From positions 124,001 through 188,000 of the forward strand of contig NZ_QMEY01000015.1 of assembly GCF_003315795.1 (NCBI RefSeq): a stretch of DNA of 64,000 nucleotides, in the 5' to 3' direction. The translations under genes were made by a program, and so were the position numbers. The notes beneath the pieces are model-generated. The model saw only the letters and a program-made list of their open reading frames with translations. It was not told the origin of the DNA and made no database searches. How positions within the stretch are numbered: position 1 is the first letter of the stretch; each line of letters begins with the position of its first letter. Source of the stretch: Spongiactinospora rosea (GTDB taxonomy: Bacteria > Actinomycetota > Actinomycetes > Streptosporangiales > Streptosporangiaceae). Shown here in pieces: positions 17,288-26,032 of the stretch.

Positions 17288-18010
17288 GTGCGACCCCGCC
17301 TGTACCCCTCCGATACAAACGATGCCGAATGGGCGTTGATCGAGCCGCTGTTGCCGGTCGCGTCCTGCCGGACGCCGCGCGGTGGCCGTCCGGAAGCCCA
17401 CCCGCGGCGTGACATCGTCGATGCGATCCGCTACCTGGTGGACAGCGGGTGCAAGTGGCGCAGCCTGCCGGCGGACTTCCCGCCCTTTCAGGCGGTGTAC
17501 GGGTTCTTCGCCCGCTGGGCCCGGGCCGGGGTGGTACGGCATCTGCTCGGTGAGCTGCGCCGCGCGATCCGGGTGCGCTCGGGGCGCTGCCCCAATCCGG
17601 TGGCGCTGATCATCGACTCGCAAAGCGTCAAAGCATCCGAGACGATGAGTAAGGCGACGCACGGATACGATCCGGGCAAAAAGGTTAATGGTCGCAAGCG
17701 GACCGTTCTAGTGGACGGCGGTGGGCTGCCGGTGGCGGTGATGGTCACCCCGGCGGGCACCCCGGACCGCGAGGTGGCCCGTGAGCTGTTGTGGCGGGCC
17801 CGCCTGACCCACCCCGAGATCACGCTCACCTGGGCTGATGGCGCCTACGGCGGCGAGCTGGTCACCTGGGCGCGGACCTTCCTCGCCCTGACCATCAAGG
17901 TCGTCTCCCGCCCGCCCGGGCAACGCGGGTTCGTCGTACTGCCCCGCCGCTGGGTAGTGGAAAGGACGCTGAGCTGGCTGCTCCGCGCCCGTCGTAAGCC
18001 CGGTTACTGA
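17288..18010 (+). pseudogene. IS5-family transposase, truncated at its C-terminus
   Basis: 240 residues of a DDE transposase of the IS5/IS1182-like DUF4096 plus DDE_Tnp_1 type: YPSDTNDAEWALIEPLLPVA, GCKWRSLPADFPPFQAVYGF, IIDSQSVKASETMSK (first Asp), ADGAYGGELVTW (second Asp), and WVVERTLSWLLRARR (catalytic Glu). The family normally continues another 30 or so residues after this Glu, ending near a 'MI.IMLRRL' type tail. Here the frame stops at KPGY and neither terminal repeat can be recognised, so the element looks 3'-truncated. The first 80 bp to its left join the MarR reading frame. Confidence 0.75.
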
Positions 18011-18050
18011 GCGTTACTTGGCGGTTAAGGTTGCGCTCGGGGGAACACCC

Positions 18051-18764
18051 CTAATCGGCGGATGAGACCGTCGGCGCGGCCGGGACGTCGTATGCCGCGA
18101 CCGACCAGGCTCCGAGACGCTTACCCAGTTTGGCGGCCAGCCGGTCGGCTGTCTTCGCGCTGGACAGGTCGTACTTCCTCTCGCATGCACCCTTGGGCGG
18201 GCACGAACTGCGTCCGCGCGCGACGGGCGCATCGGGGGGGAAGACCCAGAACGTGATTTTGTGATCGCGGCCTAGCCAGCCCGGCTCATACGCCTTGTCC
18301 GCGAGCATGCTGAGCGCACCGTCCGGGCCGCACATGCCGCCAGCGCCGCTCCCTCCCTCAGTGCTGAAGAAGATCGAGCCAGGCATCTGGCAGAAGATCA
18401 CGACCGTGATCTTCTTGCTTGTGGGACGGAACCGGAGGCTCACTTTCGTCGCCGACTGTGACATCCTGGCTCCCGCCAGACGATCCAGCCCCTTGTAGAC
18501 ACGCGGCGCCTGCTCGAAGGCCGGGGAAGCCGCGGGCGGCGGCGCGGGTTCGGAAACGCCGACCAGGTTCGACACCAGCATGACCACTGTCATGACGACC
18601 ACCGTGGTGGCGACGGCGGCGCCTGCCGTCCAGCCCCAGCGCGTGCGAGGCCGCCGTGCGGGAGCCTGGCGAGCGGCCAGCCGCGCGCGGGCCCTGGCCA
18701 CGGTCTCGGCTGACGGCGGCGGCACGTCCGGTATCGCCTGGGCAAGCATCGTGACCTCATCCAC
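18051..18764 (-). CDS. Membrane protein paired with an ECF sigma factor (candidate anti-sigma factor)
   Basis: A 237-residue protein with one transmembrane helix at about 47-67 (AAVATTVVVMTVVMLVSNLV). The short N-terminal cytoplasmic part (MDEVTMLAQAIPDVPPPSAE) resembles the start of CU044_5270-like proteins found beside actinobacterial sigma factors. The outside part is about 165 residues with four Cys (IFCQMPG, GMCGPDG, SSCPPKGACERK) that may form disulfides. It overlaps the sigma factor gene by 8 bp, so the two are made together; anti-sigma activity is inference. It ends near the IS5 remnant, but the C-terminus looks natural. Confidence 0.65.
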   Translation of the reverse strand: MDEVTMLAQAIPDVPPPSAETVARARARLAARQAPARRPRTRWGWTAGAAVATTVVVMTVVMLVSNLVGVSEPAPPPAASPAFEQAPRVYKGLDRLAGARMSQSATKVSLRFRPTSKKITVVIFCQMPGSIFFSTEGGSGAGGMCGPDGALSMLADKAYEPGWLGRDHKITFWVFPPDAPVARGRSSCPPKGACERKYDLSSAKTADRLAAKLGKRLGAWSVAAYDVPAAPTVSSAD

Positions 18765-19332
18765 CGTGCGCCTCCTTGAGCGGGTTGACGTCGCCTAGCG
18801 CCTTGCGAAGCTGCTTACGTGCTCGGTTGAGCCGGGACGCGACGGTGCCGCAGGGGATCTCCAGGGCGGCGGCGACCTCCTGGTGGGTCAACCCACCCAG
18901 CGCCACCAGCAGCACCACGTCCCGGTCACCACGGTTCAGACCGGCAAGCGCCCCCGCGAGCCTGCCATTGAGCTCTCCGGCCGCGACACGAGTGAGCGTC
19001 GCGTCCTCGTGGCTTTGCGCCTCGCGTTCAGATGTCCGGCTGAGCGCTTTCCACCTGCGGATCTCGCTACGGCGGTGTCTGGAGACGAGATTCGTGGCGA
19101 TGCCGTACAGCCAGGGCCTGACCTGACCGAGCGAGGATTCGTATCCGCCTCTGGCCGCGACAAGGAAGACCTCAGCCGCCAGGTCGTCGGCGTCGTCGAT
19201 GGAAAGCCGTCGGGCGATGTAGCGGTGGATCTCGGCGAAGTGCGCGTCGAAGATCCGATCGAGGTCGATGCCCAGCTGGGTCGGAACGCTCATCCCAGTT
19301 GCCCCATTGGCATCCGTAGTTGGGTCACGCAC
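18757..19332 (-). CDS. ECF RNA polymerase sigma factor
   Basis: A 191-residue sigma-70 family group IV protein. Region 2 is FDAHFAEIHRYIARRLSIDD, then LAAEVFLVAARGG and RPWLYGIATNLVSRHRRSEI. Region 4 is LNRGDRDVVLLVALGGLTHQ, then EVAAALEIPCGTVASRLNRA, the -35 recognition HTH. There is no C-terminal SnoaL domain. The start is uncertain: GTG 19332 has GGAGAG 2-8 nt upstream; ATG 19293 (MSVPTQL) is the alternative. Transcribed with the overlapping membrane protein gene. Confidence 0.87.
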   Translation of the reverse strand: MRDPTTDANGATGMSVPTQLGIDLDRIFDAHFAEIHRYIARRLSIDDADDLAAEVFLVAARGGYESSLGQVRPWLYGIATNLVSRHRRSEIRRWKALSRTSEREAQSHEDATLTRVAAGELNGRLAGALAGLNRGDRDVVLLVALGGLTHQEVAAALEIPCGTVASRLNRARKQLRKALGDVNPLKEAHGG

Positions 19333-19463
19333 TGCTCTCCATCCGATTCGGAAAGGCGGTCACCTCTGATTGCCCGATGGGCCGGAATGGTTTCACGCAT
19401 CCCCCAGCAAGCCCTTAGGGCGCCCGAGCAGGGCGAAAGGCCGCTCGGACCTTGATGCGGCGT

Positions 19464-19493
19464 TTGACACCTCCTATAGGTAACCGCTATCTA
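19464..19493 (+). promoter_or_regulatory. Promoter of the PadR-ABC operon with an embedded palindrome
   Basis: A consensus TTGACA (19464-19469), 18-bp spacer and TATCTA (19488-19493) precede the PadR start by 22 bp. The 8-bp palindrome CCTATAGG (19473-19480) lies inside the spacer, where a bound repressor would block RNA polymerase. PadR autorepression is the likely use. Confidence 0.65.
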
Positions 19494-19515
19494 TGGGCCA
19501 ACCGTTAGGGGTGTG

Positions 19516-20052
19516 ATGCAGGACGCAGTGCTGGCGATGCTCGCCAAGGAACCGTCGCATGGGTACCACCTGCACGCTCGGCTGCAGCGGAGCCTCGGCC
19601 CGCTCGGTGAGTCGATGAACCGAGGTCAGATCTATGTGACGCTGGCCCGGCTGGAAAGAGCCGGGCTCGTGGCCTGTGAGCGGGCCGACGGCCTGCCGGA
19701 GCGGCCGGAGCGCAAGGTCTATGCGCTGACGGCCGCCGGGCAGCAGCGGGTGGCCGCCTGGCTGGCCGAGGTGGGCTGGCCCAAACCGGACCTGGCGGAG
19801 TTCCACCTCAAGCTCGCCGCCGCCGCGGTGGCCCGGCTGGCCGACCCGGTCGAGCTGGTGGCGGCGCAGCGCCGTGCGCTGCTGCGCCGCCTGCGCGAGG
19901 TCCAGCAGGCGGCGCTGGCCGAGCCGGCGGGATCGGGCGCGGGCCTGCTGCTGGAAGGGGTCGTGCTGCGGCTGCAGGCGGATCTGCGCTGGCTGGATTC
20001 CTGCGAACGGGCCTGGACGGCCAAGGCCGCAGGCGAAACCGAGGACGCATGA
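19516..20052 (+). CDS. PadR family transcriptional regulator
   Basis: A 178-residue regulator. The wHTH reads DAVLAMLAKEPSHGYHLHAR, then GQIYVTLARLERAGLVACER and the wing RKVYALTAAGQQRVAAWLAE, which is the PadR signature including GYxL and the Y-x-x-L recognition helix. The C-terminal half is a helical Vir_AT-2-type dimerisation domain (VAAQRRALLRRLREVQQAAL). ATG 19516 is used; GTG 19513 directly before it is possible. Its TGA overlaps the ATG of the ABC ATPase. It probably represses its own exporter operon until a ligand is present. Confidence 0.88.
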   Translation: MQDAVLAMLAKEPSHGYHLHARLQRSLGPLGESMNRGQIYVTLARLERAGLVACERADGLPERPERKVYALTAAGQQRVAAWLAEVGWPKPDLAEFHLKLAAAAVARLADPVELVAAQRRALLRRLREVQQAALAEPAGSGAGLLLEGVVLRLQADLRWLDSCERAWTAKAAGETEDA

Positions 20053-20786
20053 ACGTGTTGCAGGCCCGCGGCCTGGTGAAGACGCACGGCCAGGGCCAGA
20101 GCCGGGTCCGCGCCGTGGACGAGATCGACCTGGACGTGCCCCAGGGGCAGACGCTCGCGGTGATGGGCCCCAGCGGCTGCGGAAAATCCACCCTGCTGCA
20201 CCTGCTGGGCGGCCTGGAGCGGCCCAGCGATGGAGAGGTGCGGCTGGCCGGGCGGCGCATCGACACGCTGAGCGAACGGGCCCTCGCGCGCCTGCGACGC
20301 CGCTCTGTGGGATTCATCTTCCAGGCGTTCCACCTGGTGGAGGAACTGTCGGCGGCCGAGAACGTCGAGCTGCCCGCGCTGCTGGCCGGGCGCTCGCGCC
20401 GCCAGGCCAAGCGGCGTGCGGGCCTGCTGCTGGAAAGGGTCGGGCTCGCCGAGCGGGCCGGGCACCTGCCGTCGCAACTGTCCGGCGGGCAGCGCCAGCG
20501 GGTCGCCGTCGCCCGCGCGCTGGCCAACGACCCGCTGGTCGTCCTGGCCGACGAGCCGACCGGCAACCTCGACACCGCGGCCACCCTTGAGGTGCTGAGG
20601 ATCTTCCAGGAACTGCGTTCGGCGGGGCAGACCCTGCTGATCGTCACGCACGACGAGCGGGTGGCGGCCACCGCGGACCGGCTGATCTCGATGCGCGACG
20701 GGATGTTCGTCGATGACACCCGGCTGGCCGGCTCCCACCCACACGGCCTCGGCGGGCTCGGCGGCCTGATCGGGCTGGAGGGCTGA
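20049..20786 (+). CDS. ABC transporter ATP-binding protein (MacB/LolD type)
   Basis: A 245-residue ATPase. Walker A is GPSGCGKST, the Q-loop is FIFQAFHLVEELSAAENVEL, the signature is LSGGQRQRV, Walker B is VLADEPTGNLD and the H-loop is IVTHDERVA. The FQxFxLV and DEPTGNLD patterns are those of ATPases that work with FtsX-like permeases. It is translationally coupled to PadR upstream (ATGA) and followed 5 bp later by the permease gene. Such mechanotransmission exporters handle lipids, peptides or drugs; the substrate here is unknown. Confidence 0.9.
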   Translation: MNVLQARGLVKTHGQGQSRVRAVDEIDLDVPQGQTLAVMGPSGCGKSTLLHLLGGLERPSDGEVRLAGRRIDTLSERALARLRRRSVGFIFQAFHLVEELSAAENVELPALLAGRSRRQAKRRAGLLLERVGLAERAGHLPSQLSGGQRQRVAVARALANDPLVVLADEPTGNLDTAATLEVLRIFQELRSAGQTLLIVTHDERVAATADRLISMRDGMFVDDTRLAGSHPHGLGGLGGLIGLEG

Positions 20787-20791
20787 ACGCC

Positions 20792-22582
20792 ATGGGCTCC
20801 CTCGCGCTCGTCGCGCTGCTGGTGTGGGCCGACGTACGCCGCCACAAGGCGCAGGCCGCGATGCTCCTGCTCGCGGTCGCCGCGGCCACCGCCACCCTGG
20901 CCCTGGGCCTGTCCCTGCGCGGCGTGAGCGACACGCTGTACGCGCAGACCCGCGCGGCCACCGCCGGGCCGGACGTCGTGGCGCTGTCCGGCGACACCGG
21001 CCCCGCGCTGACCTCCGCGTTCACCTCGCTGGCGAGCGCGCCCGAGGTGGCCGCCCACCACGGCCCCTATCGCGTCGTCTACGCCGACCTCACCGCGCGC
21101 GATTCCATCTCCTCCCCGGTGGTGGTACAGGGCTTCACCGAGACGCCCGGCGCGATCAACCGGCCGCTGGTCACCTCGGGGCGCTGGGTCCGCCCCGGCG
21201 GCACGGTCCTCGAACGCGGCTTCGCCACCGCGCTGGGCGTCGGCGTCGGCGACCACGTCACCATCGCCGGCCGGAGGTACCCCGTCGTCGGGATCGCCGT
21301 CACCACGGCCACCTCCATCTACCCCTGGGCCGCGCAGATCGGCCCGTACGGAGGCCCCAGCGACTACAGCGGCCTGGCCTGGATGACCCGATCGGATGCC
21401 CGCGTACTGGCCTCCTCCCACAATCTCCCGGTGACCACCGCCCTGGACCTCAAGCTGCGCGACCCCGCCGCGACCGAGGCGTTCCGCGACGCACACCGCG
21501 ACGCCACCGTCAGGATCAACTTCCACTCCTGGCAGTTCACCGCCCAGCAGGACATGACCATCCTCAGGAACAGCGAGCCGATCCTGGTCATCGGCAGCTG
21601 GCTGCTCGGCTTCCTGGCCGTCACCGGCGTGGTGGCTCTGGCCGCGGGACGCGCCGCCGAGCAGACGCGCCGGGCCGGGCTGCTCAAGGCCGTCGGCGCC
21701 ACCCCCGGCCTGATCGCCGTCGTCCTGCTCACCGAGTACCTGGCGCTGGCCCTGGCCGGTGACGCGCTGGGACTGCTGATCGCCCGCCTGGCCATGCCCG
21801 CCATCGCCAGCCCCACCGCCAGCCGGATCGGCGACGCGGCCGGGCCCGGCGGCGTCACCATCGTCATCGCGACCGCGCTGGCCATGGCGGTGGCCCTGCT
21901 GTCCACGCTGCGCCCGTCCCTGCGGGCCCTGCGCACCGCGACCGTCACGGCGCTGACCGCCGGCGCGCACCGGCCCCGTCACCGGCCCTGGCTCACCGCG
22001 CTGTCGGCGCTGCTGCCCACACCGCTCCTTCTCGGGCTGCGGCTGACCGCCCGGCGGCCGGGCCGGGCCGTACTCCACGCGTGCTCCACCGCCACCACGG
22101 TGATCGCGATCAGCGCTCTGCTGACCGTCCACGCCCAGCAAGAGCGAGGGTACGGCCTGGACGGCTCCTCCGCCCTGCCCAACCTGCGGGGCGCGCAGGA
22201 CCGGCGGCTGATGCTCGCCGTCACCGTCCTGCTGGTCGCGCTCGCCGTCGTGAACACCATCGTCTTCACCTGGACCACCGCCATGGAGGCCCAGGCGAAC
22301 ATGGCCATCGCCCGCACACTCGGGGCCACCCCCGGGCAGATCACCACGGGACTGTCCGCCGCCCAACTGCTGCCCAGCCTGCCCGGCGCCCTCATCGGCG
22401 TCCCCCTGGGCATCGGCCTGCACGCGTTATTCGCCGCCAGGAACGCGACACAGCCCCCTGCCTCCTGGCTGCTCGGCGCCGCGCTCGCGATCCTGCTGGC
22501 CACGGCGGCGCTGACCGCCCTGCCCGCGCGCCTGGCGGCACGCCGCCCCGTGGCGCAGGCCCTCAGCGCCGAAACCACCTGA
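20792..22582 (+). CDS. FtsX-like permease of an ABC exporter
   Basis: A 596-residue membrane protein. After a first helix (LLLAVAAATATLALGLSLRG) comes a MacB-like extracytoplasmic domain of about 200 residues. A helix bundle follows near 260-390 (LVIGSWLLGFLAVTGVVALA, TIVIATALAMAVALLSTLRP), then a second bundle near 430-590 ending in RPVAQALSAETT. GGAGGG lies 9-14 nt before ATG 20792. It completes the PadR-ATPase-permease operon. Permeases with two FtsX cores in one chain often work alone with the ATPase and need no second permease gene. Confidence 0.88.
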   Translation: MGSLALVALLVWADVRRHKAQAAMLLLAVAAATATLALGLSLRGVSDTLYAQTRAATAGPDVVALSGDTGPALTSAFTSLASAPEVAAHHGPYRVVYADLTARDSISSPVVVQGFTETPGAINRPLVTSGRWVRPGGTVLERGFATALGVGVGDHVTIAGRRYPVVGIAVTTATSIYPWAAQIGPYGGPSDYSGLAWMTRSDARVLASSHNLPVTTALDLKLRDPAATEAFRDAHRDATVRINFHSWQFTAQQDMTILRNSEPILVIGSWLLGFLAVTGVVALAAGRAAEQTRRAGLLKAVGATPGLIAVVLLTEYLALALAGDALGLLIARLAMPAIASPTASRIGDAAGPGGVTIVIATALAMAVALLSTLRPSLRALRTATVTALTAGAHRPRHRPWLTALSALLPTPLLLGLRLTARRPGRAVLHACSTATTVIAISALLTVHAQQERGYGLDGSSALPNLRGAQDRRLMLAVTVLLVALAVVNTIVFTWTTAMEAQANMAIARTLGATPGQITTGLSAAQLLPSLPGALIGVPLGIGLHALFAARNATQPPASWLLGAALAILLATAALTALPARLAARRPVAQALSAETT

Positions 22583-22599
22583 ACGGCCCCGCTCAGCGC

Positions 22600-22890
22600 T
22601 CACCAGGCGACGACACCCGCATCGTCGAAGAAGCCGCCGCGCGGACCATCATCGGGCAGGGTGGCCAGCCGGATCGCGATCGCCGCGCCCTGCTCGGGCG
22701 TCCGCGACCCGGCCGCCGATGCCCGCGTTGTTGACCAGTACGTCCAGCCGCCCCGCCGCCCGCTCGATCACCGCCGCGGCGGCGACGCTGTCATCGGAGG
22801 TGACGTCGGGTCACCACGGTGATCGCCTGGCCGCCCGGCAGCCGCTCCCTGGAGGTCGCATCGCTCGTCCGCGCGGCGACCGATCTTCGT
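22600..22890 (-). pseudogene. Short-chain dehydrogenase/reductase remnant (internal deletion)
   Basis: On the minus strand a fragment in several frames matches an SDR: VAARTSDATSRERLPGGQAI, then, after a frame change, VTSDDSVAAAAVIERAAGRL and DVLVNNAGIGG (the conserved NNAG). It then jumps directly to a typical SDR C-terminus, TPEQGAAIAIRLATLPDDGP...FFDDAGVVAW, with a stop at 22600-22602. The catalytic Ser-Tyr-Lys middle and the N-terminal Rossmann glycines are missing. Confidence 0.7.
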
Positions 22891-22891
22891 G

Positions 22892-23494
22892 TCAGTGCGG
22901 GGGCCTGCGCCAGATGATGCTGTAGCGCAGCAGCAGGTGACGGCGGAACCGCGACCCGGGCAGGAGCTCGGCGGCCAGTGCCCGCATCTGCGGATACGTC
23001 ACCGGCGGCGGCCACACCATCGGGGAGGGGTGCTCCCAGTTGCCCTTGGCGGCGCGATGGAAGGTGCCGGCCATGACCCCGGCGAGATCGCGCGGCAGGT
23101 CGCGGGGCATGACACTGCGGGCCAGGCCGACGATCGCCAGGACACCGCCGGGGCGCAGCAGCTCACGCATCCGCGACAACCCGGCGGCGGCGTCCATATG
23201 GTGCAGCGTGGCCACTGACGCGACGACGTCGAAGGACGCGGGCTCGAACGGGTGGGTGAGGAAGTCGCCCACGATGTACTCCACGTCACCCGGATGCTCC
23301 CGGGCCTGCTCGACGCTGGGCGCGTGCAGGTCGATGCCGGTGACGTGCGGTACGGCCCGCCGCAGCCCCCGGGCCAGCATGCCCTCGCCGCACCCCACGT
23401 CAAGGGCCCGCCGCGCGCCCGCGGGGACGGCGCGCAGGATCTGCGGGTGGTAGTGGATGTTGTGGTTCCACCGCTTGCCGTTGTTGACCGCCAT
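22892..23494 (-). CDS. Class I SAM-dependent methyltransferase
   Basis: A 200-residue methyltransferase. Motif I is ALDVGCGEGMLARGL (SAM-binding glycines), the acidic loop is VTGIDLHAPSVEQA, motif II is YIVGDFLTHPF, then SFDVVASVATLHHM and LLRPGGVLAIVGLA. It begins NNGKRWNHNIHYHPQILRAV, common in small-molecule O-methyltransferases of the UbiE/type 11 class. ATG 23494 is chosen; the longer frame from 23578 runs into the next gene's 3' end. The substrate is unknown, and no biosynthetic partner lies alongside. Confidence 0.85.
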   Translation of the reverse strand: MAVNNGKRWNHNIHYHPQILRAVPAGARRALDVGCGEGMLARGLRRAVPHVTGIDLHAPSVEQAREHPGDVEYIVGDFLTHPFEPASFDVVASVATLHHMDAAAGLSRMRELLRPGGVLAIVGLARSVMPRDLPRDLAGVMAGTFHRAAKGNWEHPSPMVWPPPVTYPQMRALAAELLPGSRFRRHLLLRYSIIWRRPPH

Positions 23495-23520
23495 GCGGTC
23501 ATCCTGCCGGAGACGCGGCC

Positions 23521-24990
23521 TCAAGGGGTCCGCAACGGGGTTCGCAGCATCACCGCCGCCGCGGCGGCGGTCGCCCACAGCAGTCCCGCCGCACCGGCCA
23601 GCGTCGCGCCCAGCCCGGTCTGGAAGGCGCCCTGCGCGGCCCGGAGCAGGTCACCGGCCTGCGCGGGGGCCAGCGTCCGCGCGATCTCACCGGCCGCCGA
23701 CAGCGACCGGTCCGCCCCGGCGGGTACGGCCGGCAACGCGGCCCGGTACACGACGGACAGCACCGTACCCAAGATCGCGATGCCCAGCCCCGCCCCCAGC
23801 TCGAAGGAGGTCTCCTGGATGGCGGCGGCCTCCCCCGCCCGCTCCGCACGCGCGGCCGACATCACCAGATCCGCCCCGAGCGTCATCACCGTCCCGGCCG
23901 CCACCCCCGCCACGACCAGCACCACCGGGACGACCGGCCCGCCGCGCGCCGCCGCCAGTACGGCCACCGCGCCACCGAACGCCGCCAGCGCCGTCACCAC
24001 GGTCGCGCGCTCACCCCACCGGCGCGCCGGCCACGGCGCCGCCGCCGCGCCCAGCGCGTTGGCCACGGCCAGAGGGGTGAGCGCGAGCCCCGCCCGGAGC
24101 GGGCCCAGCCCGTCCGCGAGCTGAAAGGACTGGGTGAGGAAGAACAACAGCGCCGTGTAGCAGCCGAAGCAGGCCAGTACGCACACCGTCGCGGCGGTGA
24201 ACCGGCGGTCGGCGAACAGCGACAGGTCCAGCAGCGGATTCGCCGAACGCCGCTGCCGCCGCACGAAGGCCGCCAGCAGCGCCAGGCCCGCGGCCCCGGT
24301 GATCGCCGCCCCCGGTGACGGGTGTTCCCCGGCCTGCTTGACGGCGTAGACCACGAGTCCCAGGCCCGCGATGGAGATCGCCGCGTCGGCGGTCCGCCAG
24401 CGGCGCGGTGCCGGGTCCCTGGACTCGGGGATCAGCCGGGCGCCCGCGCCCAGCGCGATGCCGACGATGGGCACGTTGATCAGGAAGACCGCGCCCCACC
24501 ACCAGCGTTCCACCAGCGCCCCGCCGAGGACCGGGCCGATCGCGGCCCCCGCGCTGTGCGCGGCGGTCCACACGCCGATGGCGACCGCCCGCTCCCGGCC
24601 GTCGGCGAAGACCCACCTGATGATCGCCACGGTGGACGCCATGATCATCGCAGCGCCCACGCCGAGCAGCACCCGGGCGCCGATGAGCTGCGCCGTCGTA
24701 CCCGAGACCGCGGCCAGGGCGGACGCGAGGCCGAACACCGCGAACCCGGCCAGCACCATCCGCCGCCTGCCGAACCGATCGCCCAGGGTGCCGCAGGTCA
24801 CCAGCAGCGCGGCCACCGTCAGCGAGTAGACATCGACGATCCACAGCAGCGCGGTCGCGGAGGGCATCAGCTCCCCGGCCAGGGTCGGCAGGGCGACGTG
24901 CAGCACGGTCAGGTCGATCCCGACCAGGAACAGGCTCGCGCACATCACCGCCAGGATCGCCCACCTGCGGGGGCGTTCGTCTCGGTGCAT
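23521..24990 (-). CDS. MFS multidrug efflux transporter, DHA2 (EmrB/QacA) type
   Basis: A 489-residue membrane protein with about 14 predicted helices. The first helix is followed by VGIDLTVLHVALPTLAGELM, the DHA2 motif; motif A is LGDRFGRRRMVL, and motif C lies near GAAIGPVLGGALVERW. It should export drugs using the proton gradient. ATG 24990 follows a GGGGG run. Divergent from an HxlR regulator, with a 6-bp inverted repeat between them, so expression is probably inducible. Confidence 0.9.
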   Translation of the reverse strand: MHRDERPRRWAILAVMCASLFLVGIDLTVLHVALPTLAGELMPSATALLWIVDVYSLTVAALLVTCGTLGDRFGRRRMVLAGFAVFGLASALAAVSGTTAQLIGARVLLGVGAAMIMASTVAIIRWVFADGRERAVAIGVWTAAHSAGAAIGPVLGGALVERWWWGAVFLINVPIVGIALGAGARLIPESRDPAPRRWRTADAAISIAGLGLVVYAVKQAGEHPSPGAAITGAAGLALLAAFVRRQRRSANPLLDLSLFADRRFTAATVCVLACFGCYTALLFFLTQSFQLADGLGPLRAGLALTPLAVANALGAAAAPWPARRWGERATVVTALAAFGGAVAVLAAARGGPVVPVVLVVAGVAAGTVMTLGADLVMSAARAERAGEAAAIQETSFELGAGLGIAILGTVLSVVYRAALPAVPAGADRSLSAAGEIARTLAPAQAGDLLRAAQGAFQTGLGATLAGAAGLLWATAAAAAVMLRTPLRTP

Positions 24991-25022
24991 GCCCCCCAGC
25001 CTGGGGACGACGCTATGGAACC

Positions 25023-25044
25023 CACAAGTACAGTCTTTCTTGTG
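25023..25044. promoter_or_regulatory. Inverted repeat between MFS pump and HxlR regulator
   Basis: CACAAG (25023-25028) and CTTGTG (25039-25044) are exact reverse complements separated by 10 bp, giving a 22-bp dyad. It lies in the AT-rich gap between the divergent genes, 38 bp before the HxlR start. Candidate HxlR operator. Confidence 0.5.
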
Positions 25045-25082
25045 ACATAGTGCCGTTTTGTATACCAATGGAGGTCAGAAGC

Positions 25083-25466
25083 ATGCGTTCCAAGCTGCAG
25101 GACATGCCGGACGGCTGCCTGGTCGAGGTCGCCATGGAGATCCTCGGCGGCCGCTGGAAGCTGTCGATCGTCTCCAAGCTGCTTCTGGGCACCCATCGGT
25201 TCGGCGAGCTTCGGCGGGAGATGAACGGCATCACCCAGCGGATGCTCACCCGCCAGCTACGCGAACTGGAGGAGGACGGCATCGTCTCGCGCACGGTCTA
25301 CCGCGAGGTGCCGCCCCGGGTGGAGTACTCGCTCACCGATACCGGCAGGAGGCTGGAACGGATCGTCCACCTGCTCGACGAATGGGGCAGGTGGTACGCC
25401 AAACGCGATCGCTCAGCGAATGTCTCGCCGGAAAGAACCCTGAATGAGGCCGGGATTTCCCCATGA
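25083..25466 (+). CDS. HxlR family transcriptional regulator
   Basis: A 127-residue regulator. The family core is VEVAMEILGGRWKLSIVSKL, then HRFGELRREMNGITQRMLTR, LRELEEDGIVSRTVYREVPP and VEYSLTDTGRRLERIV. The usual early Cys is present in DGCLVEV, which in some members (HypR) senses oxidants or electrophiles. GGAGG lies 8 nt before ATG 25083, favouring this start over ATG 25068. It most likely controls the divergent efflux pump. Confidence 0.88.
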   Translation: MRSKLQDMPDGCLVEVAMEILGGRWKLSIVSKLLLGTHRFGELRREMNGITQRMLTRQLRELEEDGIVSRTVYREVPPRVEYSLTDTGRRLERIVHLLDEWGRWYAKRDRSANVSPERTLNEAGISP

Positions 25467-25648
25467 AATACATCGGAATCCGGCGCGAACCACCACGGCC
25501 GGAAAGAGAGGCCAAAAGGCCCGCCGGGCAGTGGGAACCGTGTTAACGCCGGATTCCGTGTCAAATCTTTACGCGACCAGGTGCCGCCTGCGGCGGGAGC
25601 ACCGATTCACCGGGGCGCGTAAGGCGTTCGCCGCACCGGCGGCGATCG

Positions 25649-25876
25649 TCACTTCCAGTAGGCGAGCGCGTGACGCCCGGTCGCCTCGATGCGCGTGCAG
25701 AAGTAATTCGCGGGGGCCAGCTTGAGATCGATCTGACAAGCCCTCGCACCGGCGGCCGTGCCCGGGTAGGTCTTGACGATGACCCGGGTCGCCGCGGACG
25801 CCGGAGCCGATCCGAGGACAAGGGCGGCGGCGGCCGTCGCGGTGACAACGGACATCGTCTTGATAATGCGCTTCAT
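25649..25876 (-). CDS. Small secreted protein
   Basis: A 75-residue protein with a clean Sec signal peptide: MKRIIKTMSVVTATAAAALV, then LGSAPASAA, with cleavage probably after ASA near residue 28. The mature part is about 46 residues with two Cys (ARACQIDL, NYFCTRIE) that could form one disulfide, and ends RHALAYWK. GGAAAGGGA lies upstream of ATG 25876. No family recognised. Small exported Cys-pair proteins of this kind are common in actinomycetes and often uncharacterised. Confidence 0.7.
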   Translation of the reverse strand: MKRIIKTMSVVTATAAAALVLGSAPASAATRVIVKTYPGTAAGARACQIDLKLAPANYFCTRIEATGRHALAYWK

Positions 25877-26032
25877 GACAATCCCTTTCCTTACATTGGC
25901 TTTGAAAGATCATTACACGGACATAAGCTGCGCGGCCCCTTCAAAGTGCGTGAACTATCTCATATGGCCCAAATGTCACACCCGGGACGTGAAATCCATC
26001 TCATACGGGGGACCTGCTGCCCGCCGGGCGGG

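Noticed and set aside
19808..22423. Long open frame of 871 codons on the minus strand
   Set aside because: It is antisense to the PadR-ABC-FtsX operon, whose proteins have clear domains and motifs. Its translation is a low-complexity Gly/Arg/Gln mixture typical of GC-rich shadow frames.
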